64,000 bases of DNA from an uncultured Clostridium sp. (GTDB lineage: Bacteria; Bacillota; Clostridia; TANB77; CAG-508). Positions 16,835-27,582 of this stretch are shown here, in pieces (the stretch's first letter is position 1; each line of letters begins with the position of its first letter). A program made the position numbers and the translations under genes. The notes below the pieces were generated by a model. It was not told the origin of the DNA. It did no database searches and worked only from the letters and a program-made list of their open reading frames with translations. The stretch covers positions 8,011 to 72,010 of the forward strand of contig USMK01000007.1 of NCBI GenBank assembly GCA_900555835.1, read 5' to 3'.

Positions 16835-16902
16835 GGTATATATTGCAATTTAAGGTAAAAGAAGATATAATTAAATAAATTTTGAGAGAATTGGGTGAAT
16901 TT

Positions 16903-17478
16903 ATGAATAAAACAAAAAGAAAAATTTTTGAAACCTCCATGAAACTTTTTGCAGAAAAAGGCTATGATGCTACCAGTATAGAGGAAATTACTGCAACAGT
17001 TGGTGTTGCAAAAGGTACTTTGTATTATCATTTTTCTAGCAAAGAAGAAATTTTTAACTTTCTTGTTGAAGAAGGTATGAAGCTTTTAAAAAATAGTATT
17101 GAAATAAAAACTTCTAAATTTGATAATACAATTGATAAAATTAGAGCAATTATCCTTATAGAAATGAAGGTTTTAGCTAAGTATGAACATATTATTACCA
17201 TTATTTTAACTCAATTTTGGGGGACTGAACCTCGCAATTTATCTTGCCAGTCATATGTTTTAGATTATGTTAAAACAGTTGAAAATATAATTCAAGCAGG
17301 AATGGATAAAGGCGAAATTCCTCACAGCAATGCTAAAATTATGGCATCTACTATTTTTAGCCTTACTTATTCTCTTCTAGTATATAAATTGCAATCAGAA
17401 GAACCTTTAAATATTCAAGAACTTTACAAAGAATATCAAGATATTATTATCAATGGATTATTAAACGCTGGTAAGTAA
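16903..17478 (+). CDS. TetR-family transcriptional regulator
   Basis: The N-terminal helix-turn-helix is clear: FETSMKLFAEKGYDATSIEE, then GVAKGTLYYHFSSKEEIF. The C-terminal ligand and dimer domain is divergent, as usual. I prefer the ATG at 16903 (MNKTKRKIF) over the upstream TTG at 16882, because the family starts close to the helix-turn-helix. It is alone on the plus strand, with no adjacent transporter or divergent partner gene, so its target cannot be deduced. Confidence 0.88.
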   Translation: MNKTKRKIFETSMKLFAEKGYDATSIEEITATVGVAKGTLYYHFSSKEEIFNFLVEEGMKLLKNSIEIKTSKFDNTIDKIRAIILIEMKVLAKYEHIITIILTQFWGTEPRNLSCQSYVLDYVKTVENIIQAGMDKGEIPHSNAKIMASTIFSLTYSLLVYKLQSEEPLNIQELYKEYQDIIINGLLNAGK

Positions 17479-17481
17479 TTT

Positions 17482-18199
17482 TTATTCAATTACTTCCAGC
17501 GCATCTCTATTTTCACTTAAACCTTCCAAATTATAGTAACTATCTGGTACAGGCCCTACAATAACAGATTCTGCCACCATTATCTCGCTACTTATTTCAT
17601 TTGTAATTGTTTTTATAGGTGTTACAATATTCACCTTGCACACAGTATATAAATATATTCTATGTATAGTTTGGTTTATGCCGTGCCGCTTCAAACTCAC
17701 TTTTAAAATCAGTTGTAACTACCCCAGATGGAGTTATTTTTACTGGAATTCTAGGTCCCACATTTGATAACACCTGATTTCCAAATATGCTTCCAAAAGG
17801 TATATATATTAAAGTTTGTTTCTCATTTTCTAGCCCCTCCTGTATGTCTATTGTAAGTTCTGCTGATATTCTATTTATAGCAAGTACATTGGCCTTTACC
17901 ATTGTTATATTTCCGTTATTATCTCTTACTATTGTAATTAAATCATTATAATCTATATTTTCAATAGACTCTTTTGTTTTTTTATTTACAATTTGAGCAG
18001 CAATTGCTTTTGCTCTTAAATAGCATAATGATTCAAACATTGGATTTATATAATCAAATAATAATTTCATAACTATAAGCATTATCAATATTATGATTAA
18101 TAAATTCCTTATTTTTTTCTTTTGTATATTATTATTTCCTCTGTGCTCAAATTTTAATTTTGGCAATTTTATTCTTGGTCTTGAATAAATTTTATCCAT
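17482..18199 (-). CDS. yunB: Sporulation protein YunB, with a CGG +1 frameshift
   Basis: A sigma-E-type membrane protein of the sporulating mother cell. It has an N-terminal basic region and membrane helix (LLIIILIMLIVMKLLF near residue 40), then a YunB domain ending ESVIVGPVPDSYYNL. The frame breaks at 17681-17683, where an in-frame CGG follows GAA GCG GCA. Skipping one C gives FEAAGINQTIHRIYL, and GINQT-HRIYL is the family's conserved block. Without it the C-terminal third is lost. It lies one base after the SPOCS/LysM gene, forming a sporulation operon. Confidence 0.88.
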
Positions 18200-18200
18200 T

Positions 18201-19745
18201 TCAACCTATTTTTCTAGCCATATATTTCGGAATAAACAATTGCTCACCTATCGATATTTCATTTACATCTTCAATTTCGTTTACCTCTGCAATATCTTCT
18301 ACTGTACTCTTAAATTTTTTAGCAATTTTCCACAAAGTATCCCCTTGTTTCACAAAATATATTGTCATACTGTAATTGTTTGTATTAGTATCTTCTTCAA
18401 CATTTAATCCTTCTATTATATTTATCTCTGTGGTTTTAGAAACATTCACTTCAAAATTCAAATTGATTTTACAATCTATTGTTCCATTTTGACCAATTAT
18501 AAAATCTTGTGACGAAACACTTATATTTGTATTTACCGTACTTTTTTTACTTATTCCCTTTGCATCTATGTTTGTATTCAAAGGTAGCTCTATTACCTTT
18601 ATTTCAATACTTGATGTACTTTCTGTTTCATACATAAATTTAAGTTCTAAACTTCCATCATATGCAATCTTATCATTCAGTATATTAGCAGTATTTACTC
18701 TTGGATTTATTTCAACATCTATTAATCTATGCCCTATCATTTCTGGAATTTGTACTTGCTCGCTAATATTTACTTCATTTTGAATATTCTGTTTTTCTGT
18801 CATTGCATTTATCTTTTTTTGATTAAATTCAACATTTCTGCTTGGGCTATATAAATCTTGAATAATATTTATTTCTTTTCTTTCATATGAAGCACACATC
18901 AGTTCAATTTGTGCTTCTACATATATTCCATGAGTTTCTGCTGTATTTGGCTTTACCAGTAGATTTTTTAAACTATAATCTATATCACATATATTTTCTT
19001 CACTTACATTTGGAATATCTACAAATCCCATTACTGGTATTTGGCTTTGTGCTGTATTTATTCTGTTATCTTCTGTTAAATACATTATTTTTACATCTAA
19101 ATCTGCTTTTGCCAAAACTTTGTTATAGCTTATTTTTATATCTTTATTTATAAGTCTTAGTTCTACTTTCATTATTTCAGCAATTTCGTCTATATTGTCT
19201 ATACTAACATTTTCTTTTGCATATACTTTTGTAGTTCCTATTCCAATTAGTGAATTTACTTCTAGCTTGCTATTTAGCATTTGTATATCTGGTATATCTT
19301 CTAACTCATTTATTATTTCAATATTATCATTTGAATACAATTTTATATTTATTTTGTAATTTACCTTTATGTTGATTTTTCTACCATTCAATATTTTACA
19401 CTCTATGCTAGATATTTTAATATCATCCTGCATTGTCATATTTTCTCTGGCCTCGTCTATGTCTATTATTTGAGTAAAATCTAAACTTGTATTTAAGCTT
19501 CGTACCGAATCGTTTTCGCTATCTGGCATATACATTATGTATAAGTTAATACTACCATCTAATCTTATTTTTCCGTCCATCACTTCTTTTTTATATACAC
19601 ATACTGTCCCATTTGAATTTATAGCATTTAATATATCTGGCTTTATATCTGGTATTATAACATCTCCTTCAATTTCGGCTTCTATGTTTTTTTGGGCAAT
19701 TAGTTGATTTATACATAGATTTTCTTTTTTAGTTTCTACAACCAT
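18201..19745 (-). CDS. SPOCS (DUF3794) and LysM domain spore-envelope protein
   Basis: 514 residues. Several DUF3794/SPOCS beta domains fill residues 20-455; repeated phrases such as EGDVIIPDIKPDILN and the later QVQIPEMIGHRLIDVEINP mark them. The C-terminus is a LysM domain (YFVKQGDTLWKIAKKFKS to GEQLFIPKY), which binds peptidoglycan. Clostridial proteins of this layout are spore coat or exosporium-associated and resemble the SpoVID morphogenetic arrangement. It has a GGAGG site and precedes yunB. Confidence 0.85.
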   Translation of the reverse strand: MVVETKKENLCINQLIAQKNIEAEIEGDVIIPDIKPDILNAINSNGTVCVYKKEVMDGKIRLDGSINLYIMYMPDSENDSVRSLNTSLDFTQIIDIDEARENMTMQDDIKISSIECKILNGRKINIKVNYKINIKLYSNDNIEIINELEDIPDIQMLNSKLEVNSLIGIGTTKVYAKENVSIDNIDEIAEIMKVELRLINKDIKISYNKVLAKADLDVKIMYLTEDNRINTAQSQIPVMGFVDIPNVSEENICDIDYSLKNLLVKPNTAETHGIYVEAQIELMCASYERKEINIIQDLYSPSRNVEFNQKKINAMTEKQNIQNEVNISEQVQIPEMIGHRLIDVEINPRVNTANILNDKIAYDGSLELKFMYETESTSSIEIKVIELPLNTNIDAKGISKKSTVNTNISVSSQDFIIGQNGTIDCKINLNFEVNVSKTTEINIIEGLNVEEDTNTNNYSMTIYFVKQGDTLWKIAKKFKSTVEDIAEVNEIEDVNEISIGEQLFIPKYMARKIG

Positions 19746-19798
19746 TTCAAACTATACCTCCTTAAAATTCATTATTACAATATATTAAGGAGCAATAA

Positions 19799-19823
19799 AA
19801 AAATTCCTATTTCTAGGAATTTT
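19799..19823. terminator. Terminator after veg
   Basis: AAAAATTCCTA pairs with TAGGAATTTTT between the veg stop codon and the SPOCS gene. Confidence 0.75.
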
Positions 19824-19835
19824 TATTATAATAAT

Positions 19836-20144
19836 TTACACCTGTACATATTTATTCTTTTTAGCCATCATTTTAGGATCTACTGGTGGTATAAGTGGTG
19901 AATAACATTCTCCGTCGTATACTTGTACTTCAACGTTTCTTGTTAATACATCTGTATATGTGTATGAAACATTTCTTTCGTTTTCATCATATTTTACTAT
20001 AAATATATTTGAATATGCTGATTCAACAGTTGCTTCTTTTTCAAATGGTTTATTTCTTCCAAGGGAGCCCTTTACAATTACTTTTTGACCTATCATTTCT
20101 CCTATGTTTGTTTTCAAAGTAGCAATATCATTTTTGCAAATCAT
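19836..20144 (-). CDS. veg: Veg family protein
   Basis: A small, highly expressed Firmicute protein (DUF1021) reported to influence biofilm formation. The conserved core is DIATLKTNIGEMIGQKV, then KGSLGRNKPFEKEATVESAY, then SYTYTDVLTRNVEV. I choose the ATG at 20144 because a GGAGAAGGTGA site lies just upstream; the longer TTG-started reading would place that site inside the gene. Veg commonly sits near yabG in Firmicutes, as here. Confidence 0.9.
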   Translation of the reverse strand: MICKNDIATLKTNIGEMIGQKVIVKGSLGRNKPFEKEATVESAYSNIFIVKYDENERNVSYTYTDVLTRNVEVQVYDGECYSPLIPPVDPKMMAKKNKYVQV

Positions 20145-20316
20145 TAAATCACCTTCTCCAATTTTGATAGGCAAATTATATCATTTTTAGTAAATTTTGT
20201 CAAAAAATCTGTTTTTATGTTGATTAGTTGTAATTGTTGGTACTAGCCGTTTTCATGATTTTATTTTTGTAATATTACATTTATGTGTCATTTGTATTAC
20301 ATTATTGTAACATAAG

Positions 20317-21154
20317 TTATTTCATTACAATTTTTTCCTTTTTTCCTTTTGCAGAAGTACCTCCTATTCCAGCCTCTCCTTCTCTTATTTCTTTTACTAT
20401 TTGAGCTATTGTTACATAACTATTCTTATCGGTTGTAGCTACTTTTTCTGCCACAATTAGTGGATCTACAAAATCAATTAGTATTCTCCCTGGTGATGAT
20501 GCGAAATTTGCACCTGCCATCATAATTGCTTCAAAATAACTCTGACAAGCACCAGCAAATATAACTAATTTATTCATATCTGGTTGCCATTTTCTAGCCT
20601 GTTTTACAGTTTCTATAAAATATCTAGAATTTCTATAATTATATATATTATTGTAATCTGCCCCATCTTTTATCATTGAATCATGTCCAGTTATTACAAG
20701 AATATCTGGTTTATATCTTTCTAGCAATCCGACTAATTACATGTGGTTGTCTACTTTCAAGCACATTTCTTACAATCGCATTTAATCCGAGCTGTTTATA
20801 ATATCTTACCGATTTTTCCATGTATTTTCGGTCACCATCTAAATGCAGAATTTTCCCTGTATAAATTATTTCTCTATATCTTTTGGCAATTTTAATGTAT
20901 TGTTGTTCTTCTTCGCTTATTTTCCTAGCTCTTTGTTTTATCGTTTCTTCTACATCTTTTAAGCTTTTTTCTATTTCTTCTCTGCTTACAATTTCTAAAT
21001 CACTTACTGGTGCATCTGCTTTTATTCTTATGGTAAGTCCCTTTAAAATAGCAAAATCGGTTCTTCCTTTTCTTTTTATAACCTTGTCAATAACAAAAAT
21101 AACATCTTTACCATATGATTTTCTTGCCACGACATATCCTTTTTTCAAATTCAT
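20317..21154 (-). CDS. yabG: Sporulation peptidase YabG, with a CGG +1 frameshift
   Basis: A cysteine-type protease that processes spore coat proteins. The N-terminal half begins MNLKKGYVVARKSYGKDVIF. The C-terminal half carries PDILVITGHDSM, NYRNSRYFIETV and the FAGACQSYFEA/ANFASSPGRILIDF blocks that define the family. An in-frame CGG at 20729-20731 separates the halves. Skipping one C gives ISGLLERYKPDILVITGHD; without it the protease loses its catalytic half. The downstream part alone has only an internal ATG with no ribosome site. It lies upstream of veg. Confidence 0.9.
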
Positions 21155-21232
21155 AATTTTCTCCCATATAGCATGTATTCTTGTTATATGATATGTCGAA
21201 TTTTGTAAAATGTTAAAAATGTTATTTTTTAT

Positions 21233-22162
21233 TTATTCTTTTCTTTTATCTATTACATATGCACTACCAGGTGTTATTTTTGCAAGATGCTTTACTTGTG
21301 CGCCAACTTCTCCTATTTCTAGAATATTTTTAAATCTGCCTTTTGATACCACAACTACCCCAACAGATATTGATGTTAGTGGAAATTGTTCAATAATATT
21401 TCTTCTGTTTGGAACTTCTACATATCCTCTTTCCTTATCTACATCATTAAAATAATCTAGAACCTTTGTATCAAATTCTACTATTATGTTTTGACAAATA
21501 TTTTCATAGTTTTCGTTTTCGTCTACGATTGCAACAAAGTCGTCTCCTCCAATGTGTCCAACAAAACAATTTGTAGACTCTCCACTATGAACATGTTTTG
21601 AAATTGTTCTTGCTGTAAATTTTATTATTTCGTCTCCTTTTAAAAATCCATAGGTATCATTATATGCCTTAAAATTATCTAAATCTAAATATAATACTTC
21701 AAATTGCTCATTATTTAATAATCTTTTCTTTAATTCTGCTTGTATTTGTACATTTCCTGGCAAACCAGTAAGGGGGCTTACTCTACGGTTTGTATACATT
21801 AGTCTAATTATATTTTTTACTGTATAAAATAAATATTCTTCGTCTATTGGATTTTGAATATAATATTCAATTGCTTTTTTTAATACAGCTATCTTATGGT
21901 TTTTTTCTGTATTTGAAGAACAAACAATTATTGGGGTTATACTATTATCTTCATCATTTCTTATTTGTTCACACAAGCTAATTATATCAGTATCTATATT
22001 ATCTTCATTGATAATTATCAATGCTGGTATATTTTTTAGTGCTTCTTCTAATCCAGACGTTTTTACATTTTTAAATCTAAATTCTTTTTCCCCTTTAAAA
22101 ACATTTTTTACCTTTTCAATTGTTTCCAAAGAATTATCAATAATATAAATCTCTTGTATCAT
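21233..22162 (-). CDS. Response-regulator-like diguanylate cyclase
   Basis: The N-terminal 120 residues resemble a receiver domain (IQEIYIIDNSLETIEKV), but the phosphorylation site is not clear. The C-terminal GGDEF domain has SPLTGLPGN, DLDNFKAYNDTYG (metal-binding Asp) and HIGGDDFVAIV, the active loop in GGDDF form, so it should make cyclic di-GMP. I prefer the ATG at 22162, which follows AGGAG, over an earlier start overlapping the upstream gene. A cyclic di-GMP enzyme near pilus and surface-protein genes is consistent with control of attachment. Confidence 0.88.
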   Translation of the reverse strand: MIQEIYIIDNSLETIEKVKNVFKGEKEFRFKNVKTSGLEEALKNIPALIIINEDNIDTDIISLCEQIRNDEDNSITPIIVCSSNTEKNHKIAVLKKAIEYYIQNPIDEEYLFYTVKNIIRLMYTNRRVSPLTGLPGNVQIQAELKKRLLNNEQFEVLYLDLDNFKAYNDTYGFLKGDEIIKFTARTISKHVHSGESTNCFVGHIGGDDFVAIVDENENYENICQNIIVEFDTKVLDYFNDVDKERGYVEVPNRRNIIEQFPLTSISVGVVVVSKGRFKNILEIGEVGAQVKHLAKITPGSAYVIDKRKE

Positions 22163-22176
22163 ATTTTTACTCCTAT

Positions 22177-23109
22177 TTATGGCATTGTACATTGCCCTTC
22201 AAATGTTTCTTGTGTGTCTTCATCGCTATATGCCGTAATTTTTACTAAATTATAACCAGATTTTAATACTTGTTTATGTGTTAATTCTGTTTTATTGTCT
22301 GTTGTATTGTCAATTGTTGTTGTTTGGTCATTTATTGTAAGATCTATTTTTTCAATTCCTGTATCATGTTTTGCTGTTACTACAAGTTCTGTTCCATCTA
22401 CATAAACTTCAATTGTTGGTTTAACTCTTCCTTCAAACACTTCTTGTCTTGTTGTTGTGTTGTTACTAGCATCTACTGCAATTACTGTTAATGTGTTTTT
22501 TCCTCTCTTTATTTCAATATTAGTTTCTACTATATCATTAACCATTTGGTTTGCTTCAATTCTTGTTTCGTCTTCTTCGTTCCATCTATAAGTTACATAT
22601 GATAACATTGTTTCGTCTGTGGCTGATACTTTTATATAATTTCCAGATACGCTTAATTCTATTTTTGGCTTTTTAATATCTTTTCCATTTTCCATATAGA
22701 ATTCTTTTGAATATGTTGATGTTTTTCCGTTTACATCTGTTAATGTTATATTAAAAGTATTATCTCCTGCTGGTAAATCAATTCTTTGAGTAATAGCATT
22801 TCTGCCATTTCCTTCTATAACATTTGCTGTATCTTCGTCACCATTCCAATTATATTCAATTTTTGATATAGCTCTAATATGAGAAGCATATATTTTTAAT
22901 TGTGAGCCTTCTCTGTCTAATGATGCCACTGGTGCTGTATTTTCGATCACTTGCCTCATTTCATTATTTTTATAAGCTCCATATACTCCCTCGCCTAGCA
23001 TAACTACACCAAATACTATTATTGATATTGTAAAAAACAATACTATTTTATGTATTTCAAGCGTGCTTCCTTTTCTCTTTTCTTTCTGAATGTATAATAT
23101 TTGATTCAT
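22177..23109 (-). CDS. Membrane-anchored protein with three Ig-like modules
   Basis: 310 residues. A hydrophobic helix near residues 24-45 anchors it, with most of the chain outside. Three beta-rich modules follow: APVASLDREGSQLKIYASH, then KPKIELSVSGNYIKVSATDE, then KPTIEVYVDGTELVVTAKHD. Each opens with a Lys/Ala-Pro strand and ends in a GxNxxxI/VxxxD-type turn, as in bacterial Ig-like folds. No catalytic motif is seen. It is 14 bases upstream of the diguanylate cyclase start, so the two are probably co-transcribed; a surface or sensor role is inference. Confidence 0.6.
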   Translation of the reverse strand: MNQILYIQKEKRKGSTLEIHKIVLFFTISIIVFGVVMLGEGVYGAYKNNEMRQVIENTAPVASLDREGSQLKIYASHIRAISKIEYNWNGDEDTANVIEGNGRNAITQRIDLPAGDNTFNITLTDVNGKTSTYSKEFYMENGKDIKKPKIELSVSGNYIKVSATDETMLSYVTYRWNEEDETRIEANQMVNDIVETNIEIKRGKNTLTVIAVDASNNTTTRQEVFEGRVKPTIEVYVDGTELVVTAKHDTGIEKIDLTINDQTTTIDNTTDNKTELTHKQVLKSGYNLVKITAYSDEDTQETFEGQCTMP

Positions 23110-23168
23110 ACGTTCTACACCTCATTTTGAAAATTATTATATCATATATGTTTTTTATTGTAAATAAT

Positions 23169-23196
23169 AAAAAGTACCATTTTTTTGGTACTTTTT
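23169..23196 (-). terminator. Terminator of the giant surface protein gene
   Basis: AAAAAGTACCA pairs with TGGTACTTTTT, followed by an A/T-rich run. Confidence 0.8.
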
Positions 23197-23209
23197 ATCT
23201 TAATTTGGA

Positions 23210-26200
23210 TTATAGTACAAATTTCTTAATCAATACTACTCCTCCAATTATTGTTATCAGAATTGTTCCGATTAATACATAGTAAATTCTATCTTGACCT
23301 GTTTTTAATGATAACATTACTGGTGCTGTATCAATATCGTCTTCGCCTTCTACTTTGTTGTTTGGGGTTGAATCTATATCTTTTGAGCCGTGGTCATTAT
23401 AGTCTTCGCTAATCTCTGCTGTATTTATTTTTAATCCTAAATTGTTTGCATCATTTTTCCAGGTTAATAGGATTTTTACTGTTGCAGTTTCTCCTGGTTG
23501 TAATAATGTATTTTCAAGTTGTCTTGTTGTTACTTTTCCATCTGCTTGTGTCCAATTTGGATTATCTGTTGCTACAAATTCTAGTCCATCTGGAATATAG
23601 TCGCTAATTTCTTTTGCATATCCAGCAATTTGACCTTCGTTTGTGATTTTTATTGTATATTCAAATTTTACTGTTGTTTTGCTTAATTTCTTTTTGTCTA
23701 CTTCAACTTTCACTATTGGTTCTGGATTTTCAAGTCCTGTATGTCCAGTTTCTCTTTCTGTTGTTGTTCCGTTTTCTGTTATTATAGCTTTGCTTACCCA
23801 TTTTAATAAACTTAAATCAAAGTATTGTACTTTAACTTTTTCAATATCAATATCGTCTTCTCCTTCTACATTGTTATTTGGTGTTGAGTCTATATCCTTT
23901 GTTCCAAATTCATTTTTGTCTTTGGCAATTTCTGCTGTGTTTATTAAAATTCTATCTTCTGGTAATTGTTTTTCAGTTACTTTGAAAACCACTTTTACAT
24001 CTTTATAATCAGGTGATGGCATTACATCTCTTTGGAATGCTTTAATTATATTTGTTTTTGCCTTTGTTTCTGATAAATAATCTGTTGTAATTGTTTTACC
24101 ATCTTCTGAAACAACCCAACCATAAAGTTTGTTTGTTTCATTATCTGGTAAGAATTCTAGTCCATCTGGTACATTATCTTTTACACTTTCAGCATATCCA
24201 TCTAATGTTCCTTCGTTGTAAACTCTTATTGTATATGTTACTAAATCTCCATTTGAAACAAGTACAGGATCTTTTGGATGATTATATGTTATTTTACCAT
24301 CTTCATTGATTTGAACTTGTGGTATTCTTGTTGTTACTTCTGTATCATTTACTTCTGTTATGAATTTTCTTAAAGCTAAGTCAAATGATACTACCTTAAC
24401 TTTTTCAATATCAATATCGTCTTCACCATCTTGATTATTATTTGGTGTTGAGTCTATATCTTCTACTGAATTTCCATTTTTATCTGTATCGTCTGCAATT
24501 TCTGCAACATTTATTAAAATTCTTGAAGATGTATTTGGCTCTATAACTTTAAACACAATTTGAACATCTTTGTATTTTGGTTCTGTCATTGTTTTATTAT
24601 CAAAAGCTGTTATTAAATTATTTACATTTTTATCTCTTGATAAGTAATCTGTTTTTATTTGTTTTCCATCAGCAGATACTGTCCATCCATATTTTTTGTT
24701 TGTTTCATTTTCTGGTACGAATTGTAATCCATCTGGTACATCATCTATAATTTCACTAGCATATCCATCTATTGAACCTTCGTTATAGATTCTTAATGTA
24801 TATGTTACTAAATCTCCTGTTGCGACTGGTACAGGCTCTTTTGTATGTTCATATACGATTTTACCTTCGCTATCTATTTTTACTACTGGTTCTCTTGATT
24901 TATCTCCTGTTAATTTTTCGTCATTTACAGCTGTTATAAATTTTCTTAATGCTAAATCAAAATATTTTAATCTTACATATTCTTTATCAATATCGTCTTC
25001 TCCTTCTACTCCATTGTTTGGAACAGAGTCTTTATCTTCTGTTTGATTATTGTTCTTATCTCTATCGTCTTGAATTTCAGCTGTATTAACAATTATATTT
25101 TTAGAAGTATTTGGCTCGATTACCTTAAAAGCAACTTTTACATCTTTATAGTCTGGTGTTTTAATTGTTGGATAATCAAATGCTTTTAAAATATTTTTTT
25201 CATCTCTTTCATATGATAAATAATCTGTACTAATTGTTTTGGTATCTTCTGATAAACGCCATCTGTATTCTTGGTTTATTTCATTGTCAACTATAAATTC
25301 TAATCCTTCTGGAATATTATCTTTTATTAGATTTGCATATCCATCAGTTTCACCTTCATTAAATATACGAATTGTATAAACCACTATATCTCCATTTTCA
25401 ACAGAAACTGGTGTTTTTGGATGTGTATATGTTACTTTTCCTTTATCGTCGACAGATATTTGTGGTATTCTTGTTGTTACTTCTGTATTATTTACTGCTG
25501 TTATGAATTTTCTTAATGCTAAGTCAAAATCTTTTAATACAAGATATTCTTTATCAATATCGTCTTCTGTTAGAATATTGTTATCTGGAACAGAATCAAT
25601 ATCGTCTATTTCATTTCCATTTTCGTCTTTATCGTCACTAATTTGTGCTGTATTTATTATAGTATTTTTTGAAGAGTTAGGTTCTGTTACTTTAAATACA
25701 ACTTTTACGTCTTGATAATCAGGTGTTTTCATTGTTGGATAATCAAATGCTTTTATTAAATGAGTTTTATTATCGTCTTTATCTAAGTACTTTGTAACAA
25801 TGCTTTTTCCGTCAGCAGTTGTTGTCCAACCATATTTTTTGTTTGTTTCATTATCTGGTAAAAATTCTAATCCAGCTGGAATGTCATCTTTTATTATGTT
25901 TGCATATCCATTAACTTTTCCTTCATTAAAAATTCTAATTGTATATGTTACTAAATCTCCTGATTCCACTAAAACAGGGTCTTTTGGATGTTTATAAGTA
26001 ATTTTTCCATTTGAATCTACAACCGGTTCTGGTATTCTTGTTGTTACTTCTGTTTTATTTACTGCTGTTATAAATTTTCTTAATGCTAAGTCAAAATTGT
26101 AATTTAGTCCCGCTTTTAATTCATCTGTTTTTAATTTTTTATTTACAATTACAACTGGTTGGTCTTCGTTTGAACCACTTACTGTCCAGAATGTACATTC

Positions 26201-27313
26201 TGATTCATAATAACTTACAAGTAATTTTAATGTAATTGAATTCACATTAGAATCTTTTCCTACAGCTACATAAAAGTTTTTGCCAACTATATCTTTTAAT
26301 GTTTTTCCATCTTCTAATTGAACTTTTTGTCCATTATCATTTTCATAAAATATTTTGTAATCTGAAACTTCTGCATCATTTTGGTCTAAAACTTTTGTTG
26401 TTAATGTATAATCTAAATCAGATTGTTTTTTCATATTAAATGGTCCAACTAAAATGTTATCACCATTAGTTTCAGTTTTTAATGTGGTATTTGTTAATAC
26501 TATTGGAGCTAGTATTTTTCTGCTATCACCGGTTCCATATATAGAAGCATTTTTTACTGCTTCATTTATAAAGTATGTATAAAGTGTTTGAGCATCGTCT
26601 TGTCTGTTTGAATGTTCGTCAAATGCTGTATATCCATCTGAACTTTCTTTTGCTTTAATTTGAATTGCTGCTAATCTTTCTCCTTGGTCATAAGCATCTT
26701 CGTCTGTATTTGTAAAATGCCATATAGCTAATTGTTGTACCACTTCTATATCGTCGTCAGTTAGCTTGATTTGATCTATTGTAAATGGTGGAGTAACATC
26801 TTCTTCTAATTGTGTTTTAAATGCAGAGGTAAGAAGTGCATCTCTCATTGCTTTTCTTTCAGTTTCATTTGGATGTTTTGGCAAATACATATTATCCAAA
26901 ATCCATAAAACAGCATTATATTTGCTGTATGTATATTCTTTTCCATCAATTGTTGCTGTTACTTGCTCATCTGATGGTAAAATGCTTTTATGGTTTTCTG
27001 GGATACTTGCTAAATCCTTCATATCATATGATATGCTATAAGTTCTTTTCTCTAATGGATTTGTAATTGTTCCACCAAATCCAGGTCCTGCCTTTATACA
27101 GTAAATAGCATTATCAAAATTATATCCATTGTTTACATATTCAACAATTTTAAATACATCTTTTCCGCTAATTTGATATGCATATCCACCTTCTCTTGCT
27201 TGTACAATCCCAAGCTCATGTGAAGTTGTTGTAGCTTTTACTGTATTTGCAAATGGAGCAAGGCAAAATGCCATAATCAATGCCAAACTAAAAAATACTT
27301 TACTCTTTTTCAT
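23210..27313 (-). CDS. 1367-residue thioester and repeat surface adhesin
   Basis: A secreted wall or membrane protein with a signal peptide (residues 1-27). The N-terminal domain looks like a Gram-positive thioester (TQXA-type) domain: the cysteine lies in AIYCIKAGPGFGG and the glutamine in VQQLAIWHFTN, the pair that forms the internal bond able to attach covalently to host amines. From about residue 407 there are four long repeats opening FDLALRKFIT, each about 190 residues and ending DDIDKEYV-like, plus a shorter diverged fifth (FDLSLLKWVS). They match isopeptide/DUF11-like stalk domains. The C-terminus has a membrane helix and KKFVL, and no LPXTG, so anchoring is by membrane. No in-frame CGG is present over 4.1 kb. 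Confidence 0.82.
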   Translation of the reverse strand: MKKSKVFFSLALIMAFCLAPFANTVKATTTSHELGIVQAREGGYAYQISGKDVFKIVEYVNNGYNFDNAIYCIKAGPGFGGTITNPLEKRTYSISYDMKDLASIPENHKSILPSDEQVTATIDGKEYTYSKYNAVLWILDNMYLPKHPNETERKAMRDALLTSAFKTQLEEDVTPPFTIDQIKLTDDDIEVVQQLAIWHFTNTDEDAYDQGERLAAIQIKAKESSDGYTAFDEHSNRQDDAQTLYTYFINEAVKNASIYGTGDSRKILAPIVLTNTTLKTETNGDNILVGPFNMKKQSDLDYTLTTKVLDQNDAEVSDYKIFYENDNGQKVQLEDGKTLKDIVGKNFYVAVGKDSNVNSITLKLLVSYYESECTFWTVSGSNEDQPVVIVNKKLKTDELKAGLNYNFDLALRKFITAVNKTEVTTRIPEPVVDSNGKITYKHPKDPVLVESGDLVTYTIRIFNEGKVNGYANIIKDDIPAGLEFLPDNETNKKYGWTTTADGKSIVTKYLDKDDNKTHLIKAFDYPTMKTPDYQDVKVVFKVTEPNSSKNTIINTAQISDDKDENGNEIDDIDSVPDNNILTEDDIDKEYLVLKDFDLALRKFITAVNNTEVTTRIPQISVDDKGKVTYTHPKTPVSVENGDIVVYTIRIFNEGETDGYANLIKDNIPEGLEFIVDNEINQEYRWRLSEDTKTISTDYLSYERDEKNILKAFDYPTIKTPDYKDVKVAFKVIEPNTSKNIIVNTAEIQDDRDKNNNQTEDKDSVPNNGVEGEDDIDKEYVRLKYFDLALRKFITAVNDEKLTGDKSREPVVKIDSEGKIVYEHTKEPVPVATGDLVTYTLRIYNEGSIDGYASEIIDDVPDGLQFVPENETNKKYGWTVSADGKQIKTDYLSRDKNVNNLITAFDNKTMTEPKYKDVQIVFKVIEPNTSSRILINVAEIADDTDKNGNSVEDIDSTPNNNQDGEDDIDIEKVKVVSFDLALRKFITEVNDTEVTTRIPQVQINEDGKITYNHPKDPVLVSNGDLVTYTIRVYNEGTLDGYAESVKDNVPDGLEFLPDNETNKLYGWVVSEDGKTITTDYLSETKAKTNIIKAFQRDVMPSPDYKDVKVVFKVTEKQLPEDRILINTAEIAKDKNEFGTKDIDSTPNNNVEGEDDIDIEKVKVQYFDLSLLKWVSKAIITENGTTTERETGHTGLENPEPIVKVEVDKKKLSKTTVKFEYTIKITNEGQIAGYAKEISDYIPDGLEFVATDNPNWTQADGKVTTRQLENTLLQPGETATVKILLTWKNDANNLGLKINTAEISEDYNDHGSKDIDSTPNNKVEGEDDIDTAPVMLSLKTGQDRIYYVLIGTILITIIGGVVLIKKFVL

Positions 27314-27345
27314 ACTTATACCTTCCTTAATTATTATATATATTT

Positions 27346-27373
27346 ATTTTACTATTTATTTGTTTATAGTCAA
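27346..27373 (-). promoter_or_regulatory. Promoter of the surface adhesin gene
   Basis: On the minus strand TTGACT (27373-27368), a 16-base spacer and TAAAAT (27351-27346). Confidence 0.5.
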
Positions 27374-27535
27374 TACTATAAATTTCTAAGAATGATTATA
27401 TTACAATAATTTTACTTATGTTATCTTAGGGCTATAAGCTCTTCGCTAAACCCCGTCCTAACATTACAATTATATTACATTTTTATGATATTTTCAATAC
27501 TTACAGCGTTTTTTCTTCAATTTTGAAAAAAGTTC

Positions 27536-27567
27536 TTGACATTTATCTTATATTTTGTTATTATAAT
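27536..27567 (+). promoter_or_regulatory. Promoter of the tRNA pair
   Basis: TTGACA at 27536-27541 is followed by TATTAT at 27559 (17-base spacer) and an overlapping TATAAT at 27562, about 16-20 bases before the first tRNA. Confidence 0.75.
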
Positions 27568-27582
27568 AACTGTCAAGTCGAT